Of a DNA stretch of 64,000 nucleotides, positions 7,773-16,653 are shown one piece after another. The stretch is from Galbibacter kalidii. GTDB lineage: Bacteria > Bacteroidota > Bacteroidia > Flavobacteriales > Flavobacteriaceae. The DNA lies in assembly GCF_026241135.1 (NCBI RefSeq), contig NZ_JAPFGA010000011.1, positions 36,500-100,499 of the forward strand. The letters run 5' to 3'. Both the position numbers and the translations under genes were made by a program. Below the pieces are notes generated by a model that saw only the letters and a program-made list of their open reading frames with translations, did no database searches and was not told the DNA's origin. Numbering within the stretch: the first letter of the stretch is position 1; every line of letters starts with the position of its first letter.

Positions 7773-9410
7773 ATGAAACGGTATATATGTCTTTTACTTC
7801 TTTATACGTTTTCGCTATTTCCCTTACTTGCCCAGAAGATGAACGACCAATTGGGTTCGATCGTCGAAAACAAATTTTCGGCACAGTCCCCGGGAGCGGT
7901 CATTGCTATAGTTAAAAACGGGCAAACCCTTTATCAAAGGGCTATCGGTAAAGCCAATATGGAACTGGATGTACCTCTTGTCCCCGAACATGTTTTTCGT
8001 ATCGGCTCCCTTACCAAACAATTTACAGCTGTGGGGATCTTACAACTCATGGAAAAAGGAAAACTTTCCCTTGATGACCCTATCACCAAATATATCCAGG
8101 ACTACCCTGGGTACGGAGATTCCATTACTATTGCCCAGTTGCTGTCCCATACCTCCGGAATTGTCAACTATACCAGTATGGAAGGGTTTGCCTCCCCGGA
8201 TATCCGTAGACAAGATATGACTCCCCAGGAGCTCATCAATTACTTTAAAAACGAACCTGTACGCTTTAAACCAGGGGAACGTTTTGAATACTCCAATTCC
8301 GGTTATGTGGTCTTGGGATATATCATCGAACAGGTGTCCGGAATGTCCTATGAAGATTTTATGAAGACCTCTATTTTTGAACCGTTAAAGATGTTAGATA
8401 CACATTATGACCATACTTCCAAAGTCATTCCGGGAAGGGTTTCCGGATATTCAAGACACGGGAAAGAATATAAAAACGCTGATTACCTGAGCATGTCGCT
8501 CCCCTATGCCGCTGGTTCCCTGATCTCCAGTTCCCGGGACCTACAGCGGTGGAACCAAGCTGTTCTTAATAATACGTTGTTGGACACCTCTAGCTGGCAT
8601 ATGGCACTTCAGCCATATCATATTAATAACGGAACCCTTATTTCTTATGGTTTAGGATGGCGTATGGGAAACATCCAGAGTATCCCAACAGTAAAGCATG
8701 GAGGCCTGGTCAACGGGTTTGCCAGTTATTCACTGATCGTTCCGGAAGAAAAACTTTCAACGGTTATTTTAACTAATTGCAATTGTTATCAAAACCTAGA
8801 TAAGCTCGCCACTGAACTGACAGCTATTATGATGGAAAAACCTTTTGATTTTCCCATAGTTAACGTTCCCGTCAAAGAACTGGGGGCTTACCAGGGACTT
8901 TATGAAAATGACCAGGGAGAAAGGCGGATGATACGCCTGGAAGACGGAAAACTGCTCTTGTTTTCCATTGGGGGGACCAAATCGGAACTCCTGCCTTTCC
9001 CGGAAAACAAATTGCATATCGCTAACACCCTGGATTACCTTATTTTTGAAAAAGAAGACAATAAAGCCAGTCGGACCTTCAAGTTTATGAATACCAATAT
9101 CCCTACTAACTGGCAGCGTATTAATAACAAAGTTACTGCCAGAAAACCATACTCACTTTCCATCCGGCAACTGGATCGTTATGTGGGAAAATATAAGTTT
9201 TCATCCAAATTTATCCTGACCATTGAAAGACACCAGAAAAAACTATATGGTGTGGTAGGGAATGACAAAAAGGAACTGGTTCCTTTTAAAAAACATTCTT
9301 TCTTTGTCAGGGTTTTTGATGCTACCCTGGTGTTTCATCCGGGTAACAGGGGAGAAATAGTGCGTATGACTAAAATTCAGGGAGATGAGCAAATAGCTCA
9401 AAAATTGTAA
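7773..9410 (+). CDS. Secreted class C beta-lactamase-like serine hydrolase
   Basis: A 545-residue protein with a signal peptide (cleavage near PLLAQ, residue 20), a serine beta-lactamase-like domain at about 25-370 and a C-terminal DUF3471-like beta domain. Motifs: SLTK near residue 73 (SxxK), YSNSGYV near 171 (YxN) and KHGGLVNGF near 309 (H-G-G in place of KTG). It is much richer in GC than its neighbours and has many TCC and CCG codons, which points to a separate origin. Probably a periplasmic esterase or D-amino-acid hydrolase. Confidence 0.85.
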   Translation: MKRYICLLLLYTFSLFPLLAQKMNDQLGSIVENKFSAQSPGAVIAIVKNGQTLYQRAIGKANMELDVPLVPEHVFRIGSLTKQFTAVGILQLMEKGKLSLDDPITKYIQDYPGYGDSITIAQLLSHTSGIVNYTSMEGFASPDIRRQDMTPQELINYFKNEPVRFKPGERFEYSNSGYVVLGYIIEQVSGMSYEDFMKTSIFEPLKMLDTHYDHTSKVIPGRVSGYSRHGKEYKNADYLSMSLPYAAGSLISSSRDLQRWNQAVLNNTLLDTSSWHMALQPYHINNGTLISYGLGWRMGNIQSIPTVKHGGLVNGFASYSLIVPEEKLSTVILTNCNCYQNLDKLATELTAIMMEKPFDFPIVNVPVKELGAYQGLYENDQGERRMIRLEDGKLLLFSIGGTKSELLPFPENKLHIANTLDYLIFEKEDNKASRTFKFMNTNIPTNWQRINNKVTARKPYSLSIRQLDRYVGKYKFSSKFILTIERHQKKLYGVVGNDKKELVPFKKHSFFVRVFDATLVFHPGNRGEIVRMTKIQGDEQIAQKL

Positions 9411-9519
9411 TGCAAAAAAGAAACTCATCAGGCTATTTCTTGTTTAAAAATCTTTTCTATTTTGGGAATACCCCTTGTAGCCTAAACCATTGGACGTAAT
9501 TTTAAACAAACCCTCTTTA

Positions 9520-11028
9520 ATGAAACTAAAAATCCTGATTTTAACAATATTTAGTCTTTGTTCCATTTTCTCTAATGCACAAAGCAATTGGCTGACAAAA
9601 AAGCAGATAACTGAAGACATTGAATTTCTAACAAAAACTCTAAATGAAAAATCGTCCTATGTTTACCTAAACGGATATGACTTCAATAACGATTTTGAAA
9701 ATTATCTAAAAACCATAGGGGACTCCACCCGACTTGAAGATTTTGGTCTGTTTATTACCAAAACTTTGGCGAAAATCGGAGACAGGCATTCCTCCTTGTC
9801 AACAATAAGAGGTTATGATTTAAACGAATCTCTCTTTTTACCATTCATTTACGCACCTGTAAACGATAAGGTTGTTGTTTTGAATTTTGACCAGAACAAA
9901 AATTTAAAAATCTTCAACCCTAAATTTCCTTATCTCAAAAAGATTGAGGGAACGGATATTAATAATTTCCTGCAAAAAACACGTCCCGAAGATATAAAAG
10001 CCCCTAAAGAAACCTATTTTACATTGGCCGTCAGGGATATTCGGGACATCCAAAAAAATTATACACTTCTCGACAAACCATTACCAAAAGAAATCGAATT
10101 GACACTTTCAGATTCTGCTTTCCAAAATGACACTACTTTGACTGTTTCGGTAGTTAACAAATCAGAAAGATTACGCCCTTGGGACGAAAAATTTGAAAGA
10201 GATTATCTTTTCATAGAAGATGAAGACTTTAATAAACCTGAAATCTTTGAAAAACTATTTAGCATAAAAGACAACATTGCTTATATCAAGCTTCCTGAAA
10301 TGGTCAACAAAGATGAAGCCCCTCTTCTTTTTGACAAAGTCAACTCATTTATGAAATCTATCCAAAATGACAGCAGAGCTTTGATTATTGATGTAAGAGC
10401 CAACAGTGGCGGAACCCGTGATTTGTTATATGAATTTGCAAAATATTTCATTCATCCCGATTCCGTGTATGTTGTAAACGCCACAAGACAAAAAGGTCCA
10501 ATTCCATTACCTAAAGAATGTATAGAACGATTACACAGCAGGTTTTTGTTTTCCTTTTCTGAATTGGATAATAAAGAGCAAAAAAAGGCTACTGAATTTT
10601 TGGAAACCTTTAAACCAATCTATGAATTGGATGAAAAAAAATACAGCGAATATTATTTTGGATTGTTAAATGGAAGAAAATTAGCTAAACAGTCTTTTTA
10701 CTACAATAAACCTGTTTACATTATGGCCAATGAAAAGACTTTTAGTGCAGCATCCGTTTTTGTTGCTGCTTTTAAGGGATTACCGAATATCAAAATTGTC
10801 GGTGTAAGAACAGACGGCTCAAGTGGTAACAGCGATTGGGTTGACTTGCCTAACTCAAAATTATTTGGAAAAATCAGCACAATGGTTTCTTTTCAAAAGG
10901 ATGGAAAAATCCTTGATGGTTACGGAACAGCCCCCGACATAAGAATTGAAAGAGACCTTGATCAAGTTCTTTGGAAATCGGACACACAACTTGAAAACTT
11001 ACAAAATTCAATACTGACCGAAAATTAA
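9520..11028 (+). CDS. Exported S41-family peptidase
   Basis: A C-terminal-processing-protease-like serine peptidase. ATG 9520 was preferred over 9490 because it gives a standard signal peptide (MKLKILILTIFSLCSIF, cleavage after NAQ). The core contains the S41 substrate-binding strand IIDVRANSGGTRD near residue 300 and the catalytic region NEKTFSAASVFVAAF near 410, with Ser in TFSAAS as the predicted nucleophile. There is no clear PDZ domain. About 500 residues is usual for exported Bacteroidota S41 proteins. It is followed by a hairpin of the boundary type and has no operon partner. Confidence 0.8.
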   Translation: MKLKILILTIFSLCSIFSNAQSNWLTKKQITEDIEFLTKTLNEKSSYVYLNGYDFNNDFENYLKTIGDSTRLEDFGLFITKTLAKIGDRHSSLSTIRGYDLNESLFLPFIYAPVNDKVVVLNFDQNKNLKIFNPKFPYLKKIEGTDINNFLQKTRPEDIKAPKETYFTLAVRDIRDIQKNYTLLDKPLPKEIELTLSDSAFQNDTTLTVSVVNKSERLRPWDEKFERDYLFIEDEDFNKPEIFEKLFSIKDNIAYIKLPEMVNKDEAPLLFDKVNSFMKSIQNDSRALIIDVRANSGGTRDLLYEFAKYFIHPDSVYVVNATRQKGPIPLPKECIERLHSRFLFSFSELDNKEQKKATEFLETFKPIYELDEKKYSEYYFGLLNGRKLAKQSFYYNKPVYIMANEKTFSAASVFVAAFKGLPNIKIVGVRTDGSSGNSDWVDLPNSKLFGKISTMVSFQKDGKILDGYGTAPDIRIERDLDQVLWKSDTQLENLQNSILTEN

Positions 11029-11048
11029 AAAACTAGGTACAATAGCTA

Positions 11049-11085
11049 AGCGTTCGTGTGGTCGGAACGGCCAAACATGAACGCC
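11049..11085. repeat. Hairpin after S41 peptidase gene, attC-like
   Basis: AGCGTTCGTGTGG and CCAAACATGAACGCC pair with few mismatches around a 9-base loop and are followed by gtgttgac. No T-run follows. It has the same character as the dyads after the other units of this island. Confidence 0.35.
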
Positions 11086-11207
11086 GTGTTGACTATGCTG
11101 GGTTTGCTTTTCTCATATAGGAAACCGAGAGATACTTATATTTAAAATAATACTTTTTATTTCCGTAAACATCAAAAAACCGGATCGTTCCTGAAAAGCT
11201 GTGGCTT

Positions 11208-11244
11208 GAAAAAATAAAAGCTGCCGGATTCTCTCTCGGCAGCT
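11208..11244 (-). terminator. Rho-independent terminator, minus strand
   Basis: On the minus strand AGCTGCCG, a ten-base loop and CGGCAGCT are followed by TTTTATTTTTTC. It lies 33 bases beyond the stop of the truncated M16-like gene and is evidently the original terminator of that gene, so this stretch belongs to the older chromosome rather than the island. Confidence 0.7.
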
Positions 11245-11276
11245 CTAACTAACACAAATAATTTAATCAAATTATA

Positions 11277-11414
11277 TTAAAAAGGTTTTTCCTTTTCTGG
11301 TAATAAAATAAATTGCGAATACGTTTTACCCGTAAGATATTTTATTGCGGCCTCCTGCAATTCTTTAGCCGTTAATGAATCAGCAAAAGAATTATAATCC
11401 AAAATATCTTTAGC
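11277..11414 (-). pseudogene. C-terminal fragment of an M16-like peptidase
   Basis: The minus strand encodes about 45 residues in frame (AKDILDYNSFADSLTAKEL..., then AAIKYLTGKTYSQFILLPE, then a stop). The pattern LTAxELQxAAxKYL followed by YxxFxLLPE is that of the C-terminus of insulinase-type (M16) zinc peptidases. The frame is cut by a stop just upstream, close to the 152-bp repeat, and the rest of the gene is absent. Its terminator is intact downstream. Insertion or deletion at the repeat most likely removed the 5' part. Confidence 0.5.
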
Positions 11415-11445
11415 TTACATGGTAATGATTCATAAACTATTTAGG

Positions 11446-11597
11446 TTGAATAAAAATGAAAAAAAATAGTATGTTTACAAGAGCCTAGCATACTTTTTAA
11501 AATTATTGGCAGGGATATAAAGAATAAAAACCTGTGCATAGCCCCCCGAATTTTCGGAATAAACAGGGAAATGTTGGGGATATAAACAAGTTGTGTA
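11446..11597. repeat. 152-bp dispersed repeat, copy 2
   Basis: Same sequence and orientation as 3818-3969. It begins 32 bases from the broken end of the M16-like gene fragment and ends just before the parDE promoter, so it marks an insertion junction. Confidence 0.7.
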
Positions 11598-11600
11598 CAA

Positions 11601-11632
11601 TTTGAAAATATTACCAATATTTGGTATATTTG
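11601..11632 (+). promoter_or_regulatory. parDE promoter with overlapping operator palindrome
   Basis: TTTG at 11601-11604, a 20-base spacer and TATATTTG at 11625-11632 match the Bacteroidota promoter pattern TTTG/TAnnTTTG. The palindrome TACCAA-TAT-TTGGTA at 11612-11626 covers the spacer and touches the -7 element, an ideal place for autorepression by the ribbon-helix-helix antitoxin encoded 17 bases downstream. Confidence 0.55.
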
Positions 11633-11648
11633 AATAAAAATTTCCAAA

Positions 11649-11891
11649 ATGGGGAAAAACACATCAATATCACTCGGAAATCATTTTGAGGATTTCATTA
11701 GAGAAGAAGTAAAATCTGGAAGATATGGTTCTGTCAGCGAAGTTATTCGTTCAGCATTGCGATTGTTAGAACGTGAAGAAAAAAAGGAAAGAGAACTGAT
11801 TAAAGCTCTTGAAGTCGGCGAACAAAGCGGATTTGTTGAAAATTTTGACCCTAAACAAAATCTGACCAAATTACATCGCCAACACTTATGA
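11649..11891 (+). CDS. parD: ParD-family antitoxin
   Basis: An 80-residue antitoxin of the ParD/CopG type. The N-terminus (NTSISLGNHFEDFIREEVKSG, then YGSVSEVIRSALRLLE) is the dimeric ribbon-helix-helix DNA-binding domain. The charged C-terminal half, ending in LTKLHRQHL, would wrap the toxin. It overlaps the downstream parE by four bases (ATGA), the usual coupling in these modules. A palindrome over the promoter suggests autoregulation. Confidence 0.85.
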   Translation: MGKNTSISLGNHFEDFIREEVKSGRYGSVSEVIRSALRLLEREEKKERELIKALEVGEQSGFVENFDPKQNLTKLHRQHL

Positions 11892-12190
11892 GTAAAAACA
11901 AATATCGAATAAGTAAACAAGCGATTGATGATTTAAATGATATTTGGGCTTATACTTTTCACAAATGGTCGAAAGAACAAGCCGATAGATATTATGATTT
12001 GATAATTGCGGAAATTGAGTTTATAGCTGACAATTTTATGGCTGGAGAGTCAGCGGAACAAACTCGAAAAAATTATCGAGTGACTAAAATAAAATCCTAT
12101 TTGATTTTTTATCGAAAAGCGGAAAACGACATCGTGGAAATCGTTAGAATTTTACACCAACGAATGGATATAAAAAAACGACTGAAATAA
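11888..12190 (+). CDS. parE: ParE-family toxin
   Basis: A 100-residue toxin of the RelE/ParE superfamily. ISKQAIDDLNDIWAYT at the N-terminus and IKSYLIFYRKAENDIVEIVRILHQRMD at the C-terminus are the characteristic segments. ParE proteins usually poison DNA gyrase; this is known for the family, not shown here. It is translated with ParD from an overlapping start. The unit ends with a boundary-like sequence (cacaacaacaataaccgttgcgcaac) and then the transposase remnant. Confidence 0.85.
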   Translation: MSKNKYRISKQAIDDLNDIWAYTFHKWSKEQADRYYDLIIAEIEFIADNFMAGESAEQTRKNYRVTKIKSYLIFYRKAENDIVEIVRILHQRMDIKKRLK

Positions 12191-12256
12191 AAAACTCCAC
12201 ACAACAACAATAACCGTTGCGCAACCCTATAATTTTACAAAAACAAGATACAAATC

Positions 12257-12272
12257 AGCCCTTTTAAGGGCT
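12257..12272. terminator. Palindromic terminator, second copy
   Basis: The same 16-base palindrome as at 3666-3681, followed by TTTATTTT. It lies between parE and the decayed transposase and could end transcription from both. Confidence 0.55.
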
Positions 12273-12273
12273 T

Positions 12274-12477
12274 TTATTTTATAGTGTAATTTAGTTGCAA
12301 GCTAAAATTACGAGGCTTAGAAAGGAGTAAAAAGCGATGTATGATAACTTTTAAAGAAAAGCAAACACCCTGCAGGCTTATTGCCCCGCTTTTAGTGCAT
12401 TTTTCGATGAATTTAAGGTGCTTTTTAAGGTTGTAGGCAATGGCAGCATTTTTATTTCCAGTAAGGCACGACCTAAT
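12274..12477 (-). pseudogene. Transposase 3' remnant (copy 2)
   Basis: The minus strand has an open frame of about 67 codons without a start. It includes GNKNAAIAYNLKKHLKF, SGAISLQGVCFSLKVIIH and a C-terminus KPRNFSLQLNYTIK, then a stop. AYNLKKxLKF near the C-terminus is typical of IS1182/IS4-type transposases in Bacteroidota. Everything upstream is missing, and the frame runs almost into the next gene on the same strand. It is related to the remnant at 3683-3803. Confidence 0.5.
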
Positions 12478-12494
12478 ACCATAAATTAACCCGC

Positions 12495-14158
12495 TTATTT
12501 CAACTTATCCAACTCCTTCAGATAAAAAGATGGTGGTATCCCATATTTTGCTTTAAATGCATTGGTAAAACGGGCTGTGGTAGTATATCCCGCCTCTTTG
12601 GCAAGGGCTTTAATAGAATACTTTCTAGCCATAGCATCCGTCTTAAGTAGCTCGATAATATAATTCAACCTTAACTCATTAAGGTAATCAGGAAATTTTT
12701 GCCCCCGAAAATGAGAAATGACCTGTGATACATATTTGGTATTGGTATCAGTATATACGGCCAGTCTTTCCAGGTTTATATCCTCATTTTTAAACTTCAG
12801 GCCCTTTTCAAATTTATCCAGCTGTTTTAAAATAGTATCAACGGTTTCTTTGGGTATATCCAGGGTTCCCACTTCTGCTTCCTCAACTTTTGTAGGGAGG
12901 CTTCCATGATACATCAGGGCCTTAAACCTTTCCCTATATTTCTTTTTGATGTTGTAAAACCGAAAAGCCCCGAAAAACAACAGTATAGCCAATAATGATG
13001 CTCCCCCGGTCAGTAGCACTTCTTTTCGTTTTTTCTTTTCCAGTAAATCCGTTACCCGTTGTTTCTCCCGAATCAGCTTTGCCGAATTATATTCCCTGTA
13101 CATTTTGCCGGAGAGGTATTTATACCGTTCCTGAAGCACACTATCCACCTTTAGCAGCTGCTCTATATAATACAGGTACATATCCGTGCTATCTTGGTGC
13201 TGGTAATAATTCATCAACAGCCTATAATTCTCTTTCAACTCCGGCTTGATATAACCGGTTTTTTCAAAAATGGAATCCACCCGTTTAAAATGGGAAATCC
13301 CCTCTGCTTCCCTGTTCAATGCTTTATGGCTTTTCCCTAAGTAAAAATGGGTTATGGCAACATTGGCAAAGTCTTTTTTGGTTTTCACAGCCGGCAATGC
13401 ACTATCCAGCTTCGCTATGGCCAATTTAAAATTTTGCTCCCCGTATTTATTAATGCCTGCCGATTGCATAAAATAGGGAACCATAGCGGTATCCCCCAAT
13501 TGCTTCCCTTCTTTTACCCCCCTTCGGTTCAACTTATTGCTCATTCCATAATTTTTCATTTGGGTATGACACCGTGCCAATGCGTGCAATGATTTCATAT
13601 AAGCTTTTGCCTGTTTGTCCCTAAAATAATGAAGACTCAAATTAAACAGCTTAACAGCATCCGGGTATTGTTCCAACTGATAATAAATCTGTGCTAAATT
13701 GTATTGTATTTTGTGTATCAGGTAAGGCTGCCCTGTTGTGGTATTAGCCAATTTTTCGGCTAACAGTAAATGATCCAATGCCTGTCTATACTTCCTGTCA
13801 TTTAAAAATACCATCCCCTTAGTGACATGTGCAGCACTGATCAAGGCTGTATCCCTTGATGCTACCGCAGAAATGATCATACTGTCAACATAAACCAACC
13901 TCAGGGAATCCCCGGAAAAATGGAGGTAGTATTTATAGCCATTAACAATTTCTTTCCGGTTATTTTCCGCTTTCGCCTTATTTAAAAAGTGCTTAAGTAA
14001 AGGGCTCTTCTTGAATCGTTGTTGCTGTTGCGCTTAATCTTTACAAACAAGGCATCATAGGTTTCACCTTTAAGCGAATCGTGAATTTTATAATCAATTT
14101 CCTGGGCTGATAACCCGTTTGATAAAAATAAAGCTGTAATAAGTAAAAGTCTGTTCAT
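12495..14158 (-). pseudogene. TPR / membrane / AraC-type sensor regulator, frameshifted
   Basis: A one-base shift splits one gene. The upstream frame starts at ATG 14158 with a signal peptide (MNRLLLITALFLSNGLSAQ) and continues to about 13985. The downstream frame picks up there with FLNKAKAENNRKEIVNGY and runs to the stop at 12495. Joining them restores the common Bacteroidota layout: signal peptide, periplasmic tetratricopeptide repeats, one membrane helix (near LLTGGASLLAILLFF), a cytoplasmic linker and a C-terminal AraC-type helix-turn-helix ending GIPPSFYLKEL. The shift is at a run of five A (13984-13988); one more A would repair it. It may be a real mutation or a sequencing error. A TTG start at 13898 is unlikely. 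Confidence 0.7.
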
Positions 14159-14387
14159 TATTGTTCGGGTATGGGCAATCCACAAACCACCTAAACTGCC
14201 TCCCAGCCTCCCGCCATTGGCGGAGAGGAAAGGAGATACTCTCACTCCCCCTTTGGGGGAGCGGGAGGGGGCTAAGCGGACTCGGATACTTCATTCTTCA
14301 AAATATAGAGGGAATTCATTAAAGATACACTTAAAACCAATACAAACTATCGACTAACAAGGGTTTTTTAAGTAAAAACAGCTCCTT

Positions 14388-14423
14388 GGTTTTCGGAAAA
14401 TCAACGTTGATTTTCCGAAAACC
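14388..14423. repeat. 36-bp perfect palindrome
   Basis: The sequence GGTTTTCGGAAAATCAAC is followed at once by its exact reverse complement, with no loop, centred on AACGTT. It lies in a 330-base intergenic stretch (14246-14575) between the frameshifted regulator and a lipoprotein gene on opposite strands. That stretch also holds a second GC-rich hairpin near 14247-14273 (ccccctttggggg). The palindrome could be a bidirectional terminator or a dimeric-protein site. Confidence 0.6.
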
Positions 14424-14575
14424 CACATACAACCATTTGCGACAAAGCCTACTATAACTATAGATTTGCTTCGAATTCAAACACCAAAAACCACCTGATC
14501 ATCTCAGGTGAATAGTTCTGCTTATCCGGATAAAAGAACTGATAAAATCATCAGTAATCTTTTAAAAATTTAAAC

Positions 14576-15064
14576 ATGAAACATCTAATATACCTTATGC
14601 CCCTATTTGTCATATTATTAACTGCTTGCAGTCAAGACAGCAGTGCTTATGAAACGGAAAAACTTTATACTGCGCCTGCGGCAAACCACAATGAACCTCT
14701 GCATAACCTTATTGCAAACTCCCATTTAAGTCCGGAGGCGCAAAGCAGTCTTTTCTCTTTTACCGAGAATATACTCCAACTACAACACGGTTCACAGCAG
14801 GCACTTTACAGCTACCTTACAACTTATAAAGCCGGCGTGACCAACAGTAAGGTTTTAAATGATGAGGACAAACGTGTCATTCTCACCATGGTTTCTTTAA
14901 GCAAAAATCATTACGATTCGTTTGCACCCCATCAAATGGCTACCGGTGGTGAAGAGGGAGAAGATGACGATGATGGCGATCGCGAAGACCCTGATTGGGA
15001 TTTAGTAGTAACCGATATGATTGATATGACAGAAAGAACCCTGGGAAACAGTATGTCTGAATGA
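14576..15064 (+). CDS. Small predicted lipoprotein with acidic tail
   Basis: A 162-residue protein starting MKHLIYLMPLFVILLTACSQD. LTAC is a clear lipobox, so it should be cleaved before Cys 18 and anchored by lipid. The mature part is helical (NSHLSPEAQSSLFSFTENIL) and contains a very acidic stretch (GGEEGEDDDDGDREDPDWD) near residue 125. I recognise no family. It is a single gene followed closely by a MITE-like element. Confidence 0.6.
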   Translation: MKHLIYLMPLFVILLTACSQDSSAYETEKLYTAPAANHNEPLHNLIANSHLSPEAQSSLFSFTENILQLQHGSQQALYSYLTTYKAGVTNSKVLNDEDKRVILTMVSLSKNHYDSFAPHQMATGGEEGEDDDDGDREDPDWDLVVTDMIDMTERTLGNSMSE

Positions 15065-15082
15065 CCCAAGAACAATAGGCCT

Positions 15083-15307
15083 GAAGGTGTCTAAAAAGTC
15101 TGCTTTGCACATATTGTCATGCTGAGCTTGTCGAAGCACAGTCGAAGGGCTGTACTGAGCAATGTCACCCTGTGCTGAGCCTGTCGAAGCATCGAAGGAC
15201 GTCGAAGACAATTTGATTTTCAATGAATTATAATTCGATACTTCGACTGTACTAAGTACAACATAGCTCAGTATAACAGCTGACTCTATAACTTTTTAAG
15301 CACCTTC
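15083..15307. mobile_element. MITE-like element enclosing REP repeats (copy A)
   Basis: A 225-bp element with imperfect terminal inverted repeats GAAGGTGTCTAAAAAGT (15083-15099) and ACTTTTTAAGCACCTTC (15291-15307). Inside are several REP-type units (gtcatgctgagcttgtcgaag, gtgctgagcctgtcgaagc and inverted forms). The ends are related to those of the element at 20188-20348. No coding capacity. Confidence 0.55.
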
Positions 15308-15361
15308 TTCCCTATAGTTCCGTCCCCCCTTCCCTACTATTAGAAATCTTACTACTAAAAC

Positions 15362-16219
15362 TTGAAACCGAAAGCCTACCATAACACACCACCAAACAGT
15401 TTTGTCGTTTATTTCCTGACCAGTACCGATCAGGTAAAAACAATCAACACTGCCCTTAACAGCCATGATTATACCATTGTACTGGTAAAAAATGGCAGAT
15501 TGCGGTTAAAGGTCAACAAAGTATTTATAGTCATAAAAAAAGGAGAGGCGCTCATCCTTCCGATAAACGGTTATGGCACTATTGTAAAACCTACGGGGAA
15601 ACTGTTTGCAGCTGTACTTTCCTTTAAAACAGCATTTATCTTCCAAAGTGTCAAATACCAAGAATCCATTCCCTTGTTCTTGTTTTTAATGCTTAAACCT
15701 TTCTCAAGGGTAAAGATAGATGAAAAACAAGCTGAACTGCTTGTCTCATTATTTAAATATTTAAGGAAAAACCAAGTAAAAAAATACTTTCCAAAACTAC
15801 ATCAACATATTATTTCAATAACATTTCAGTTGATACTATTGATCCTTTACCAACTATATTCACACCCGGATGAATCAAAAGTTTTAAGCTCCCCGCAAAA
15901 TAAAAAATTAGTATTGCAATTTTTCCACCTCGTGCACGCTAACTTTAAAAAGGAGCACCGGGTTAAATTTTATGCAGATAAGCTATACATAACTACAGAC
16001 CACCTTTATAAAACCATAAAAAAGGTAACAGGAAAATCTCCCATAAACTTTATACACCTATACCTGATAAGGGAGGCCTCCATACTATTAATAGAAGGAA
16101 ATACCATAAAACAAATCAGCAACCACTTAGGGTTTAAAAGCCCTTCCCTCTTCGGAAAATTCTTTAAAAGGCACACAGGTTATACCCCCTCACATTACCA
16201 ACAAACAAAAAATCAATAA
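15362..16219 (+). CDS. AraC-family transcriptional regulator
   Basis: A 285-residue regulator beginning at TTG 15362. The N-terminal 130 residues form a cupin-like ligand domain (IVLVKNGRLRLKVNKVF, then KGEALILPINGYG). The C-terminal 100 residues contain two helix-turn-helix motifs, with FYADKLYITTDHLYKTIKK and IKQISNHLGFKSPSLFGKFFK as recognition regions, ending GYTPSHY as in AraC/XylS proteins. It acts in the cytoplasm on DNA; the ligand is unknown. A 98-residue DNA-binding protein gene follows after 25 bases and may be co-transcribed. Confidence 0.8.
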   Translation: MKPKAYHNTPPNSFVVYFLTSTDQVKTINTALNSHDYTIVLVKNGRLRLKVNKVFIVIKKGEALILPINGYGTIVKPTGKLFAAVLSFKTAFIFQSVKYQESIPLFLFLMLKPFSRVKIDEKQAELLVSLFKYLRKNQVKKYFPKLHQHIISITFQLILLILYQLYSHPDESKVLSSPQNKKLVLQFFHLVHANFKKEHRVKFYADKLYITTDHLYKTIKKVTGKSPINFIHLYLIREASILLIEGNTIKQISNHLGFKSPSLFGKFFKRHTGYTPSHYQQTKNQ

Positions 16220-16244
16220 AAGCCAAAATCATAAATTTTATACC

Positions 16245-16541
16245 ATGCAAACCTTTTTAATAACAGCAAAACAATTAAATCATTTCAAACAAGAACTGAT
16301 AGAAGAAATTAAATTACTGGTAAAGGAAACCAGAAAAAGCAGGGAAAGCCATTGGATACGTTCGGCCCAGGTCAGGGAAATACTGCAGATCAGTTCCAGT
16401 TCACTGCAAAAATTACGCAATAATGGTTCGATCCCGTTCACTAAGGTAGATGGCCTTATTTTTTACAACCGAAATCATATAGAACAATTGTTGTTAAACA
16501 ATATCAACAAAACCGATGAAAATTCAGATGGTGATGGATAA
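16245..16541 (+). CDS. Helix-turn-helix protein (excisionase/MerR-type fold)
   Basis: A 98-residue protein with a charged N-terminal helix (FKQELIEEIKLLVKETRKS) and a C-terminal winged helix-turn-helix (WIRSAQVREILQISSSSLQKL followed by GSIPFTKVDGLIFYNRNHI). This is the layout of the small DNA-binding proteins common on Bacteroidota mobilizable elements, where they can act as excision or mobilization regulators. It follows the AraC gene closely. No integrase is present nearby, so its role is open. Confidence 0.65.
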   Translation: MQTFLITAKQLNHFKQELIEEIKLLVKETRKSRESHWIRSAQVREILQISSSSLQKLRNNGSIPFTKVDGLIFYNRNHIEQLLLNNINKTDENSDGDG

Positions 16542-16653
16542 TAAGTATAACCAAAGGAGGGTTCGGTTAATTGAGTTGATTGGGGAATAGTTATTCAAAG
16601 TTTAAAGTTCAAGGTTCAAAATTGAAGATTAATAGGTGGGGATGGGTTAATTG

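Noticed and set aside
7534..7776. Plus-strand frame of 80 codons overlapping the 7497 frame
   Set aside because: The 7497 frame has a signal peptide and this one has no recognisable feature; they share most of their bases.
13496..13898. TTG 13898 as start of the AraC-type regulator
   Set aside because: It removes the signal peptide and first repeats; the missing part is encoded just upstream in another frame.
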